DNA from: Bacteroidota bacterium
GTDB lineage: Bacteria; Bacteroidota; Bacteroidia; Flavobacteriales; Flavobacteriaceae
Length of the DNA stretch: 14,072 nucleotides
Assembly: GCA_021793135.1 (NCBI GenBank)
Contig: JAJYTI010000037.1
Span: 1-14,072 of the forward strand
Reading direction: 5' to 3'
Notes under the pieces: model-generated
The model's database searches: none
The model's input: the letters and a program-made list of their open reading frames with translations, nothing else
What the model was told of the DNA's origin: nothing
Position numbers and translations under genes: made by a program
Part shown: one piece after another, positions 1 to 7,254 of the stretch
How positions within the stretch are numbered: position 1 is the stretch's first letter
Layout of the letters: each line of letters opens with the position of its first letter

Positions 1-440
1 CTATCTGTCGATTCGATGTATTGTATATCTCCTTGACCAAATCTACTATTTGGAATAGGAGTAGAAGTTTCGAAAACGGCTATTATTGTTCCATCTGCCT
101 TGAAAGCTACTTTAGGCATTCCCTCTTCATGAACACTCGTATTGGCTGGTATTGGGACATGCGTCGTTTTATCAAAACTATTTTTCTCATTGTTCCAATG
201 AGAAAAGTAGAAATGTTTATTTTTTATTGAATCTACCTCAACCCAACTTATTACAGGCACTTGCTTTTCATCTTGGGTTAGGTAAACACAGGATGCTTCA
301 TTATTTATATCCGAAATCCTAATCGCTTCGGTATTCATGTTTTTAGCATCAGAATTTTGTTCCTCTTGTGTGTTATTACATGAAGAAAAAACCAGCATCA
401 GTGCTAACAAGATCATATGATATTTTATTTTCTTTTTCAT
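1..440 (-). CDS. Lipoprotein, sialidase/BNR-like (3' end outside window)
   Basis: I read 146 codons from the ATG at 438-440 to the left edge with no stop, so the gene is truncated by the window. The N-terminus is a lipoprotein signal: positively charged MKKKIK, a hydrophobic stretch, then a lipobox VFSSC with Cys21 as the lipidation site. After a short linker, residues 50-146 contain alternating beta-strand-like segments and the stretch EGMPKVAFKADGTIIAVFE (about 106-124), which resembles the start of sialidase/BNR-type beta-propeller proteins common in Flavobacteriia. The family assignment is from memory of such proteins; no catalytic Asp-box is visible in the part present, so enzymatic sialidase activity should not be assumed. 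The start lies 14 nt after the stop of the TonB-dependent receptor gene, so the two are probably co-transcribed, and the lipoprotein may act with the receptor at the outer membrane. Confidence 0.75.
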   Translation of the reverse strand, partial: MKKKIKYHMILLALMLVFSSCNNTQEEQNSDAKNMNTEAIRISDINNEASCVYLTQDEKQVPVISWVEVDSIKNKHFYFSHWNNEKNSFDKTTHVPIPANTSVHEEGMPKVAFKADGTIIAVFETSTPIPNSRFGQGDIQYIESTD

Positions 441-454
441 CCTTATTAATTTTA

Positions 455-2743
455 TTAAAGTAAATATTTAACGCCTAACCCTACATACATATTAGTTGTT
501 GGTGATGGATTGAAATAAGCGGGTTGGGCTCCATTGAATCCAGTAGCATTCAAAGCTGTTAATGAGCTATATTTACTATTTGTTATATTATCTACCCCTA
601 CATAACCATGAAGTTCTAATTGTTTTAAAACAATTTGTCGATACCCCATCTTTGCATTCAACACATGGTATGCTTTGTTATAATCGGAATTCAAGTCATT
701 AAGTGGAAATTGATCATTAAAATAGTAGTTGAGATTCGCATAAAACCCTGGTATAGTCTCCATGTCAATACCTGCGCTAGCCGTCCATGGTGCAATTCCT
801 GTGAGCTTATTACCACTATAATCGGTAACTATAGAATTGTCCTCTCCGAGAACTTTATAATCTTTAAAAGTAAAATGGGAATAGGAAACTGCAGTAGACA
901 TTTTTAATTCTGTTATAAATCCATGTTCTCCTATAGCAATCGGCAAGTAATTCATTGCCAATTCAATTCCAGTGTGTTTGGTTTTTCCCGAGTTATGATA
1001 AATAGTAACGCCTTGCGAAACCGTTTGTCCAATCAATTCTCCAGTCATATCCATACTGAATAATGCTAGGTCATAAGCAAATCGAGAATCGAAAAGACTT
1101 CCTTTAGCATTAATTTCATAATTTGTAGCCTCTTGCGACTGAAGTTGTTCATTTATGGTGCCGTTAGCATTTTGAATCTCCGAGTGTGTTGGTGCATAGA
1201 AACCAGTACTTATACTTCCATGCAATGATAAATAACTCACGAAATTATGACTCAATGCAATGCGCGGAGTAACTTGCGCTTTAAAATCCTTAATTCCACT
1301 TTTTTCTGGATTCAGATAATCTGTAAAATCATAATTCGTACTATTATAGCTCAATCCTAAAGTCAACGTAGCATCTTTCCATAATGTAGATTCTGTTTGT
1401 AGAAATAAGGAATATACTATATCCTTATAATCAACATTAGAATTTATATCTCCTTCTTTCCCTTGATTATTAACATATTGGGTCCCTTTTGAATTTGCTT
1501 GATTAAACTCCGCTCCAAAAATAAATTTTGTAGGCAATACAGAGAAATCTGCTTTGTAATCAAATTTAGTCCGCCCTCCTATGCTTTGATAGTAATTTCT
1601 GATATAAGCATACGCAAGCGGGTGGTTTAAATCATAGAAATAGGTGTAAAGGCTAGTGGCATTCGAGAAGTTTTCGTCAAACCAATATTTATGCCCCAAA
1701 CCTATACGGGTCCAATTTTGCACTCTTCCTGCCTTTTTATCTAGATTCGTCGGAGAAGCCTGCTTTCTATCTTGCTCCATTTGAGATTGGGTTAAAGCTC
1801 CTGGAATCTCTGTATCTTGTGAAGTTCGATTTATTAAGACAGTTACTAACTGTTTTTCCGATGGGAAGATTTGAAAGTTTGCTGCGAGAAAGTTTCGTTT
1901 ATCAAAACTATGTTCGCGATATCCGTCGTATTGTTGCCAACCATAGGAAACATAGCTATTCATTTTATCGGAACTACTTCTGTAAGTGAGTGCCGATCGT
2001 TTTAATCCAAATGACCCTATCAATCCTGAACTTTCTAAACTATGTTCTTGATATTCGGCGCGCTCTAAATTAAAATTCACCACGCCTCCGGTTCCAGAAC
2101 CATATATACTGGAAGCAGGACCACGAATAATTTCTGCCCAACCTAAGTTATTTATATCAATACCTTCCAGACGTGAAGTACCATCGGCTTCCGTTAGAGG
2201 AATTTCGTTGACATAAATCTTAACATTACGAATTCCCCAACCTGCTCGAATTCCACTACCACGAATAGAAATCCTAGACTCTCCCAAAGAACTTTGATCT
2301 AGTTTTACTCCTGGTACACTATTAAACGATGTTTGTAAAGAAACACCGCTTCCTTGCTTTAAGGATTTTCCATCTAAAACGCTTACGGCACCCGCGGTTT
2401 CCTTGTTCGTTTTATCACCAAAGGCAGAAATTACAACTTCACCTAGAGCTTGTGCATCAGTGGTTAATTGTACATACAATTCTTTTTCATCGGTATAAGT
2501 GATTGTTTGGGATTTATATCCCAACATTGAAATATGGAGCTCTCCTGATTGCTCTTTACTTTTGATTTCAAAGTATCCTCGTTGATCCGAAATGGTATAG
2601 ACATCTGTTCCTACAATTTTTACGACAGATCCAATAATAGGGTTATGATTCTGTAAGTCATAAATATGTCCTTTAACAACATATTCTTGTGCTTGTACTA
2701 CCTGTAACGATAGCAACATAGCTAGTAAAAAAATAAATCTCAT
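455..2743 (-). CDS. TonB-dependent outer-membrane receptor
   Basis: This 762-residue protein is an outer-membrane active transporter that would import a ligand using TonB/ExbBD energy. A signal peptide (about 1-19, ending VVQAQ) is followed by a carboxypeptidase-regulatory-like beta-sandwich (about 20-93, with the DQRGYFEI and MLGYKS turns typical of Bacteroidota receptors). The plug domain (about 100-228) contains SIRGSGIRAGWGIRNVKIYV and EIIRGPASSIYGSGTGGVVNF, and the rest is a 22-strand-type barrel ending in the hydrophobic YVGLGVKYLL. The plug motifs resemble iron-complex receptors of the FecA-like group more than SusC glycan receptors, and no SusD-like gene sits beside it. Substrate is therefore inferred to be a metal complex or small cofactor, not proven. 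It lies between a CNGKCH small protein upstream and a lipoprotein 14 nt downstream. Confidence 0.95.
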   Translation of the reverse strand: MRFIFLLAMLLSLQVVQAQEYVVKGHIYDLQNHNPIIGSVVKIVGTDVYTISDQRGYFEIKSKEQSGELHISMLGYKSQTITYTDEKELYVQLTTDAQALGEVVISAFGDKTNKETAGAVSVLDGKSLKQGSGVSLQTSFNSVPGVKLDQSSLGESRISIRGSGIRAGWGIRNVKIYVNEIPLTEADGTSRLEGIDINNLGWAEIIRGPASSIYGSGTGGVVNFNLERAEYQEHSLESSGLIGSFGLKRSALTYRSSSDKMNSYVSYGWQQYDGYREHSFDKRNFLAANFQIFPSEKQLVTVLINRTSQDTEIPGALTQSQMEQDRKQASPTNLDKKAGRVQNWTRIGLGHKYWFDENFSNATSLYTYFYDLNHPLAYAYIRNYYQSIGGRTKFDYKADFSVLPTKFIFGAEFNQANSKGTQYVNNQGKEGDINSNVDYKDIVYSLFLQTESTLWKDATLTLGLSYNSTNYDFTDYLNPEKSGIKDFKAQVTPRIALSHNFVSYLSLHGSISTGFYAPTHSEIQNANGTINEQLQSQEATNYEINAKGSLFDSRFAYDLALFSMDMTGELIGQTVSQGVTIYHNSGKTKHTGIELAMNYLPIAIGEHGFITELKMSTAVSYSHFTFKDYKVLGEDNSIVTDYSGNKLTGIAPWTASAGIDMETIPGFYANLNYYFNDQFPLNDLNSDYNKAYHVLNAKMGYRQIVLKQLELHGYVGVDNITNSKYSSLTALNATGFNGAQPAYFNPSPTTNMYVGLGVKYLL

Positions 2744-2883
2744 CTAATTTTTAATTATAAAGAGTGGTCCCAAAATTCAAAATAGATTTTAGGAATAAGT
2801 TGATTTTATATTATAATACATCAGGTCATATAAATCTTCGCTTCCGGATTTTGGAAAGAAAATTCATATGAACTAAAAGTTAT

Positions 2884-2907
2884 TTCTGAAAAGATATTTT
2901 TTCAGAA
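2884..2907 (-). other. Intercistronic hairpin after the CNGKCH gene
   Basis: A perfect 9-bp inverted repeat (arms 2884-2892 and 2899-2907, TTCTGAAAA/TTTTCAGAA, 6-nt loop) begins 7 nt after the stop codon of the small protein gene. On the minus strand it is followed by ATAACTTTTAG, which is not a clean U-tract. It may be a leaky terminator that lowers expression of the receptor, or an mRNA-stabilising or processing hairpin. The structure is seen directly; the role is inference. Confidence 0.5.
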
Positions 2908-2914
2908 TCGATAA

Positions 2915-3295
2915 TTAAATAAAATCAGAAATTGGAGGACGAGAAGGAGGTTCGGTTACCCAAGTGATTTGAGGAAAATCGTAATGAAAATTATTTTCCT
3001 TTTTAGAAATTGGTTGAACTGGTTTTTTTATTCCCGATAAAGCTTCAACATAATACAGACTAACCCCAGAAAGAATTTGGGTTCTTTCTGAATCTTGTTT
3101 CTCTTGCTGTCCTTTGGCTAATTCTTTTGAAAGATGACATTTACCATTACATTCCATTTCTGGTTTATCGGTGTTTTCACAATACAGCTCTGTGTAGGTT
3201 TGTACATCAATTAAGTAAACAATAATAATCATGTTCTGACTAAGTAAATAAGTCAGAAAAACAGAAATTAATGCTATGGAATAAAACCGTTTCAT
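2915..3295 (-). CDS. Small membrane-anchored protein with CNGKCH motif
   Basis: I place the start at the ATG 3293-3295, giving 126 residues. An upstream in-frame ATG at 3328 would add 11 residues, but a TATCTTTG promoter element (3305-3312) lies between the two, so the upstream codon would not be transcribed. Residues 5-30 form one hydrophobic helix, likely an inner-membrane anchor or uncleaved signal. Just after it comes YCENTDKPEMECNGKCH with Cys39, Cys49, Cys53 and His54, then a charged Lys/Glu/Gln-rich stretch and a Pro-rich end (EPPSRPPISDF). Proteins with this CxGKCxL-type motif recur in Bacteroidota, often beside TonB-dependent receptors, and are uncharacterised. The Cys/His cluster looks suited to metal binding or thiol chemistry, which is inference. 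It is the first gene of the unit that continues into the receptor. Confidence 0.8.
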   Translation of the reverse strand: MKRFYSIALISVFLTYLLSQNMIIIVYLIDVQTYTELYCENTDKPEMECNGKCHLSKELAKGQQEKQDSERTQILSGVSLYYVEALSGIKKPVQPISKKENNFHYDFPQITWVTEPPSRPPISDFI

Positions 3296-3304
3296 TTTGA
3301 ACTG

Positions 3305-3312
3305 CAAAGATA
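3305..3312 (-). promoter_or_regulatory. Bacteroidota -7 element for the CNGKCH gene
   Basis: The minus strand reads TATCTTTG, an exact match to the TAnnTTTG -7 consensus of Bacteroidota, with only 9 nt between it and the ATG at 3295. The nearest upstream TTG (3326-3328) is spaced 13 nt away, shorter than usual, so the -33 element is poor. The mRNA leader would be almost absent. Confidence 0.55.
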
Positions 3313-3566
3313 AATAACATTTATCCAAGAAAGCTATTATATAGCTTCAATAAATTACGAGGTTGGTAGTTTAAATAACGGAACAAATCGAGATTTTATA
3401 TAATTTTTTACTTACATTCTCCTATACGTTATCATTTTAAAACTATTAATAATACTTATCCGAATCAACTTGTATATAAACATAGATTAAGGCTCGAAAT
3501 ATTTATGAATACATTGCTTAACTATAACTAATAGAGCAACTTTCTTTTATATATCCAATCCTTCAT

Positions 3567-3574
3567 TAAATTTG
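3567..3574 (+). promoter_or_regulatory. Bacteroidota -7 element for the Rrf2 gene
   Basis: TAAATTTG matches TAnnTTTG exactly and ends 4 nt before the ATG at 3579, implying a leaderless or nearly leaderless transcript. I found no TTG at the usual spacing upstream. The stretch from 3313 to 3566 otherwise holds nothing I can identify beyond the divergent promoter for the minus-strand gene. Confidence 0.5.
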
Positions 3575-3578
3575 CAAT

Positions 3579-4004
3579 ATGATATCGAAAAAAACTAAAT
3601 ATGGAATTAAAGCACTAACTTATATTTGTGCAAATATTGATAAATCTCCTATTCCTACATCTGTCATTGCAGAAGAGGAAAATATTTCTCTTAAATTTCT
3701 AGAATCCATTTTATCTACTTTAAGAAAAGGTGGTATTCTTGCATCAAAAAAAGGAAAAAAAGGAGGATACTACTTACGTAAGGACCCGAATAAAATCTTT
3801 ATGGTAGATATTATACGATTGCTCAGCGGTCCTATTGCTATGGTGCCTTGTGTAAGTCTAAATTTCTATGAAACTTGTGAAGACTGCCCGAACGAAGAAG
3901 AGTGTTCTACCCATAGACTTATGTTAGAAATCAGAGATAGCACACTAGAAGTATTGCGAAAGAAAAGTTTAGCACAATTGACCGAAGAAAGCAGAGGAAG
4001 ATAA
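3579..4004 (+). CDS. Rrf2-family transcriptional regulator
   Basis: This 141-residue protein has the Rrf2/IscR/CymR layout. The N-terminus MISKKTKYGIKALTYICAN is helix 1, residues about 27-50 are the winged-helix reader (SVIAEEENISLKFLESIL), and GGILASKKGKKGGYYL (51-66) forms the wing with the family's conserved KGxxGGY signature. The C-terminal half contains Cys91, Cys100, Cys103 and Cys109 (C-x8-C-x2-C-x5-C), in the region where IscR-type members bind an Fe-S cluster, so Fe-S or thiol sensing is plausible. It sits directly before a sulfate-assimilation operon on the same strand, as CymR-like regulators do, and probably represses it in response to sulfur or cysteine status. An inverted repeat in the downstream gap (4106-4128) is a candidate binding site. 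Family assignment is firm; the effector is inferred. Confidence 0.93.
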   Translation: MISKKTKYGIKALTYICANIDKSPIPTSVIAEEENISLKFLESILSTLRKGGILASKKGKKGGYYLRKDPNKIFMVDIIRLLSGPIAMVPCVSLNFYETCEDCPNEEECSTHRLMLEIRDSTLEVLRKKSLAQLTEESRGR

Positions 4005-4072
4005 ATCTATTTAGATCTCCACCGATATTAACAATAGTATATAACCTTTTAAAAAAATAAAAAATAAAAACC

Positions 4073-4103
4073 TTGTTTGATTGAAATATAAATTTAATTT
4101 TTG
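4073..4103 (+). promoter_or_regulatory. Candidate promoter of the DUF2061-cysHDN operon
   Basis: TTG at 4073-4075 is followed after 20 nt by AATTTTTG at 4096-4103, one mismatch from the TAnnTTTG -7 consensus. Transcription would begin near 4108, inside the inverted repeat at 4106-4128. The 129-nt gap after the Rrf2 gene supports a separate promoter here, but the match is imperfect. Confidence 0.4.
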
Positions 4104-4105
4104 TA

Positions 4106-4128
4106 AATCCTATTAAATCGATAGGATT
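4106..4128 (+). promoter_or_regulatory. Inverted repeat, candidate Rrf2 operator
   Basis: AATCCTAT (4106-4113) and ATAGGATT (4121-4128) are perfect reverse complements separated by 7 nt. The repeat ends 5 nt before the start codon of the first operon gene and overlaps the predicted transcription start. A dimeric repressor bound here would block transcription; the neighbouring Rrf2 protein is the obvious candidate. The symmetry is directly seen; the binding partner is inferred. Confidence 0.5.
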
Positions 4129-4133
4129 AATAG

Positions 4134-4394
4134 ATGAAAATGATAATCGATTGGATTTATAAAACATTAAAAGATAAAAGCCCTTCAAATAAAAGGGTAG
4201 ATCGCCATTCTAGAAGTCTCCTAAAAGCTTTATCATGGCGTATTATAGGCACTATGGATACCATTTTAATCGCTTGGATTATTTCAGGCGAAGTTATCAT
4301 AGCTTTTTCTATTGGCACTTTTGAACTTGCAACAAAAACCATCTTATATTATTTTCATGAGCGACTTTGGAATCGAATAAAATGGGGAAAATAA
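4134..4394 (+). CDS. DUF2061 membrane protein of sulfate-assimilation operon
   Basis: This 86-residue protein matches the DUF2061 pattern: a basic lead-in (RHSRSLLKALSWRIIGTMDT, about 24-43), two hydrophobic segments (about 36-51 and 54-70) and the family's closing motif ELATKTILYYFHERLWNRI (64-82). The family is found in many bacteria and is frequently placed in cys gene clusters, but its function has not been established. Position as first gene of the operon, 7 nt before cysH, implies a membrane role connected with sulfate use, for example in transport or in assembling the enzymes at the membrane; that is inference. The start ATG at 4134 is preferred because it lies just after the inverted repeat; an in-frame ATG two codons later is equally possible. 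Confidence 0.85.
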   Translation: MKMIIDWIYKTLKDKSPSNKRVDRHSRSLLKALSWRIIGTMDTILIAWIISGEVIIAFSIGTFELATKTILYYFHERLWNRIKWGK

Positions 4395-4401
4395 AACGAC
4401 T

Positions 4402-5010
4402 ATGAACATTCAAGAAATCAATAAAAAACTACGTAATAAATCTCCAGAAGAGATTGTTCAATGGGCAGTACAACAAGCCAAGACACCTGTTATTACAACA
4501 AACTTTAGACCTTACGAAAGTGCTATTCTGCATCTTGTTACCAAAGTGCAACCTAAGATGGAAGTAATATGGTGTGACACTGGATATAACACACCAGAAA
4601 CTTACTACCACGCAAAAGAACTTATTGAACATCTGGAACTTAACGTACACATTTACGTTCCGAAACAATCTGTTGGTTATAGAAATGTGGTGCTTGGTAT
4701 ACCAGAAGTAGATACCCCAGAACACCAACTTTTTAGTGAACAAGTAAAACTAGAGCCTTTCCGCAGAGCGATGAAAAAGCACGCACCAGATGTTTGGTTT
4801 ACCAATTTAAGAAAAGGTCAGACCGCCTTCCGAAATGAGATTGATATCCTCTCTATGGGAAGTGACGGTGTGTTAAAAGTAAGCCCATTCTACTACTATA
4901 CCGATGAGGATTTAGAGGAATACCTGAAACAATATGGCTTACCAAATGAAAAAAAATATTATGACCCAACAAAAGCATTGGAAAGCAGAGAATGTGGGAT
5001 CCACAATTAA
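4402..5010 (+). CDS. cysH: Phosphoadenylyl-sulfate reductase CysH
   Basis: CysH reduces activated sulfate (PAPS) to sulfite with electrons from thioredoxin, in the cytoplasm. The 202-residue sequence has the PP-loop-like region TTNFRPYESAILHLV (32-46), the VIWCDTGYNTPETYYHAKEL segment (55-74) corresponding to the family's DTGxxFPET, the RKGQTAFR loop (137-144), and the C-terminal catalytic motif ECGIH with Cys198, four residues before the end. Only two cysteines exist (Cys58, Cys198). The CC and CxxC pairs that hold the 4Fe-4S cluster of APS reductases are missing, pointing to PAPS rather than APS as substrate. That requires an APS kinase, which is absent from this operon. The tail stops right after ECGIHN, a little shorter than E. 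coli CysH. The gene precedes cysD with 11 nt between stop and the chosen start. Confidence 0.92.
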   Translation: MNIQEINKKLRNKSPEEIVQWAVQQAKTPVITTNFRPYESAILHLVTKVQPKMEVIWCDTGYNTPETYYHAKELIEHLELNVHIYVPKQSVGYRNVVLGIPEVDTPEHQLFSEQVKLEPFRRAMKKHAPDVWFTNLRKGQTAFRNEIDILSMGSDGVLKVSPFYYYTDEDLEEYLKQYGLPNEKKYYDPTKALESRECGIHN

Positions 5011-5021
5011 AAAATAGAACT

Positions 5022-5924
5022 ATGAAAGAAGTTGTTAGCAACAATCCATTAGAAGATGAAGCCATATATATATTCCGAGAAGTTGTAGGGCAATTTGAAA
5101 AACCTGTACTTCTATTCTCTGGCGGAAAAGATTCAACCGTATTAGTTAGACTTGCACAAAAAGCATTCTATCCAGCTAAAATTCCTTTCCCAATTATGCA
5201 TATCGATACAGGGCACAACTTTCCTGAAACCATCGAATTTAGAGATAAGTTAGTAGAGGAATTAGATCTAGAACTCATTGTATATCATGTGCAAGACAAT
5301 ATTGATGCGGGTCTAGTAAAAGAAGAAAAAGGAAAATATGCGAGTAGAAATATACTGCAAATCGAAACTTTACTGCAAGCTATAGAAGAGCAAGGATTTG
5401 ACGCTTGTATTGGCGGCGCAAGAAGAGATGAAGAAAAAGCTAGAGCCAAAGAACGAATTTTTTCGGTTAGGGACAACTTTGGACAATGGGATGAAAAAAA
5501 CCAACGTCCAGAAGTATTCGATTTATTAAATGGACGGATAGATTTCGGACAAAATGTACGTGTATTCCCTATTTCGAATTGGACCGAACTGGATGTATGG
5601 AGTTACATTCAAAAAGAAGGAATCGAAATACCCTCCATCTATTTCGCACACAAAAGAAAAGTATTTGAACGTGACAACCTAATCTGGTCTGCTAATGACG
5701 AATATGTTTATCGAGAAAAAGACGAATTGGTTACCGAAAAAATCGTGCGTTTTAGAACTGTTGGAGACATGAGTTGCACTGCTGCAGTAGAATCCTTAGC
5801 ATTTGACATTGACAAAGTGGTAGAAGAAATAAAAGCCTCTACTATTTCCGAACGTGGTGCAAGAATCGACGATAAACGATCGGAAGCTGCTATGGAAAAA
5901 CGAAAACAACAAGGATATTTTTAG
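5022..5924 (+). CDS. cysD: Sulfate adenylyltransferase subunit 2 CysD
   Basis: CysD forms APS from sulfate and ATP, driven by the partner GTPase CysN. The 300-residue protein shows the ATP-pyrophosphatase motif SGGKDS (33-38), the IDTGHNFPETIEFRD segment (61-75), GGARRDEEKARAKERIFSVRD (131-151), and the canonical C-terminus with RIDDKRSEAAMEKRKQQGYF. I start at the ATG 5022 because it gives a length and N-terminus matching other CysD proteins (E. coli about 302 residues); an in-frame ATG at 4992 would overlap cysH by 19 nt and add ten unconserved residues. It is followed by cysN after 15 nt. Identification is secure; only the exact start is open. Confidence 0.96.
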   Translation: MKEVVSNNPLEDEAIYIFREVVGQFEKPVLLFSGGKDSTVLVRLAQKAFYPAKIPFPIMHIDTGHNFPETIEFRDKLVEELDLELIVYHVQDNIDAGLVKEEKGKYASRNILQIETLLQAIEEQGFDACIGGARRDEEKARAKERIFSVRDNFGQWDEKNQRPEVFDLLNGRIDFGQNVRVFPISNWTELDVWSYIQKEGIEIPSIYFAHKRKVFERDNLIWSANDEYVYREKDELVTEKIVRFRTVGDMSCTAAVESLAFDIDKVVEEIKASTISERGARIDDKRSEAAMEKRKQQGYF

Positions 5925-5939
5925 TATAAAGAATGGATC

Positions 5940-7202
5940 ATGACAGAAGATAAAAACAAAGTACTTAAAATAAGTACTGCAGGGAGTGTAGATGACGGAA
6001 AATCTACTTTAATTGGACGAATCTTATACGACACCCATTCCCTTACCGATGATAAATTAGAAGCTATAGAACGCAATAGCAAACAAAGAGGCTATGACTA
6101 TTTAGACTTCTCGCTTGCCACTGATGGATTGGTGACAGAAAGAGAACAAGGGATTACAATAGATGTGGCACATATTTATTTTTCCACACCCAATCGTTCG
6201 TATATCATAGCGGACACACCTGGTCATATAGAATATACTCGAAATATGGTGACAGGAACTTCTACCTCGCAAGTTTCTATTATCTTAATCGATGTAAGAA
6301 ATGGAGTAATCGAGCAAACCAAGCGACATTTTTACATCAATAATCTCCTTCGAACTAAAGAAATTATTGTAGCAGTTAATAAAATGGACTTGGTAGATTA
6401 TAACCAAGAAAAATACGATGCGATTGTAAAAGATTTCCTAAAACTTGCTATTTCAGCAGAATACAAAGATCAGAATATTAACTTTATTCCTATCAGTGCA
6501 CTACATGGCGATAATATTGTAGAAACCTCGCCTAATATTCCTTGGTACAAAGGGAAAAGCATGATAGATATTCTGGAGAGTATTCGTATCGATGACAATC
6601 AAACAGATGCTCCTGCACGCTTTCAAGTGCAAACCGTAATCCGTCCGAAAACAGAAGCATATCATGATTATAGAGGCTATGCTGGAAAATTGAGAAGCGG
6701 AGAGCTGAAAGTTGGGGATGCAGTAACTATTTTACCTTCTTTTAGAACATCGCATATCAAGTCTATTTCCTTCTTCGATCAAGAGTATAAAAAAGTTAGT
6801 AAAGGTTCGTCGATTACTATTACACTTACCGATGATGTAAATATTTCTCGAGGAGATATGCTTGTAAAAACAAAAGAACTACCTAAAGAATCGAAACAAA
6901 TCAAAGCGAAGATTTGTTGGATGGATAATAAACCATTAGAAGCTAGAGGTACTTATTTTTTACAATATGGTGCAAAAGTGATGAAGTCAAAAATCAAATC
7001 GATTGCACATCGAATCAATACAGAGAACTTATCGCAAACCGAAGATGTAAATCAATTAGAGATGAATGATATCGGGTTGGTAGAAATTCAATTAGCACAA
7101 GATTTGCATTATGATAAGTATGTAGACAATAAAGAAAGCGGTCATTTTATCTTGATAGATGCTAAAAACAACACAACTGCTGGCGTTGGGTTCATACAAT
7201 AA
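5940..7202 (+). CDS. cysN: Sulfate adenylyltransferase subunit 1 CysN (GTPase)
   Basis: CysN is the GTPase subunit that couples GTP hydrolysis to APS synthesis by CysD. Elongation-factor-like G motifs are clear: P-loop GSVDDGKS (15-22), switch region REQGITIDVAHIYF (68-81), DTPGH (92-96) and NKMD (147-150). Two beta-barrel domains follow, with RPKTEAYHDYRGYAGKL (235-251) typical of CysN. At 420 residues it is shorter than E. coli CysN (about 475) and carries no C-terminal APS kinase domain, so it is not a CysNC fusion. It is the last gene of the operon; a strong hairpin terminator stands 53 nt downstream. Similar flavobacterial clusters often continue with sulfite reductase and siroheme genes, which are not here. 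Confidence 0.95.
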   Translation: MTEDKNKVLKISTAGSVDDGKSTLIGRILYDTHSLTDDKLEAIERNSKQRGYDYLDFSLATDGLVTEREQGITIDVAHIYFSTPNRSYIIADTPGHIEYTRNMVTGTSTSQVSIILIDVRNGVIEQTKRHFYINNLLRTKEIIVAVNKMDLVDYNQEKYDAIVKDFLKLAISAEYKDQNINFIPISALHGDNIVETSPNIPWYKGKSMIDILESIRIDDNQTDAPARFQVQTVIRPKTEAYHDYRGYAGKLRSGELKVGDAVTILPSFRTSHIKSISFFDQEYKKVSKGSSITITLTDDVNISRGDMLVKTKELPKESKQIKAKICWMDNKPLEARGTYFLQYGAKVMKSKIKSIAHRINTENLSQTEDVNQLEMNDIGLVEIQLAQDLHYDKYVDNKESGHFILIDAKNNTTAGVGFIQ

Positions 7203-7254
7203 TCACAAACCAATATGCAATGAATAAATATTGATCTGATACAAAATGAATATC

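Noticed and set aside
3313..3566. Possible RNA gene or riboswitch in the divergent intergenic stretch
   Set aside because: No tRNA fold, conserved riboswitch core or extended stem was visible; it is AT-rich sequence that probably holds only promoter elements.
3931..4188. Minus-strand open frame of 85 codons
   Set aside because: It spans the end of the Rrf2 gene, the operator-like repeat and the DUF2061 start, and its Phe/Ile/Leu-rich translation is what AT-rich antisense DNA gives.
4992..5021. Longer N-terminus for CysD starting inside cysH
   Set aside because: The added ten residues have no counterpart in CysD proteins, and the ATG at 5022 gives the usual length.
5940..7202. CysN read as an elongation factor
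   Set aside because: The G motifs are shared with EF-Tu, but its place after cysD and CysN-type segments such as the RPKTEAYHDYRGYAGKL stretch decide for CysN.
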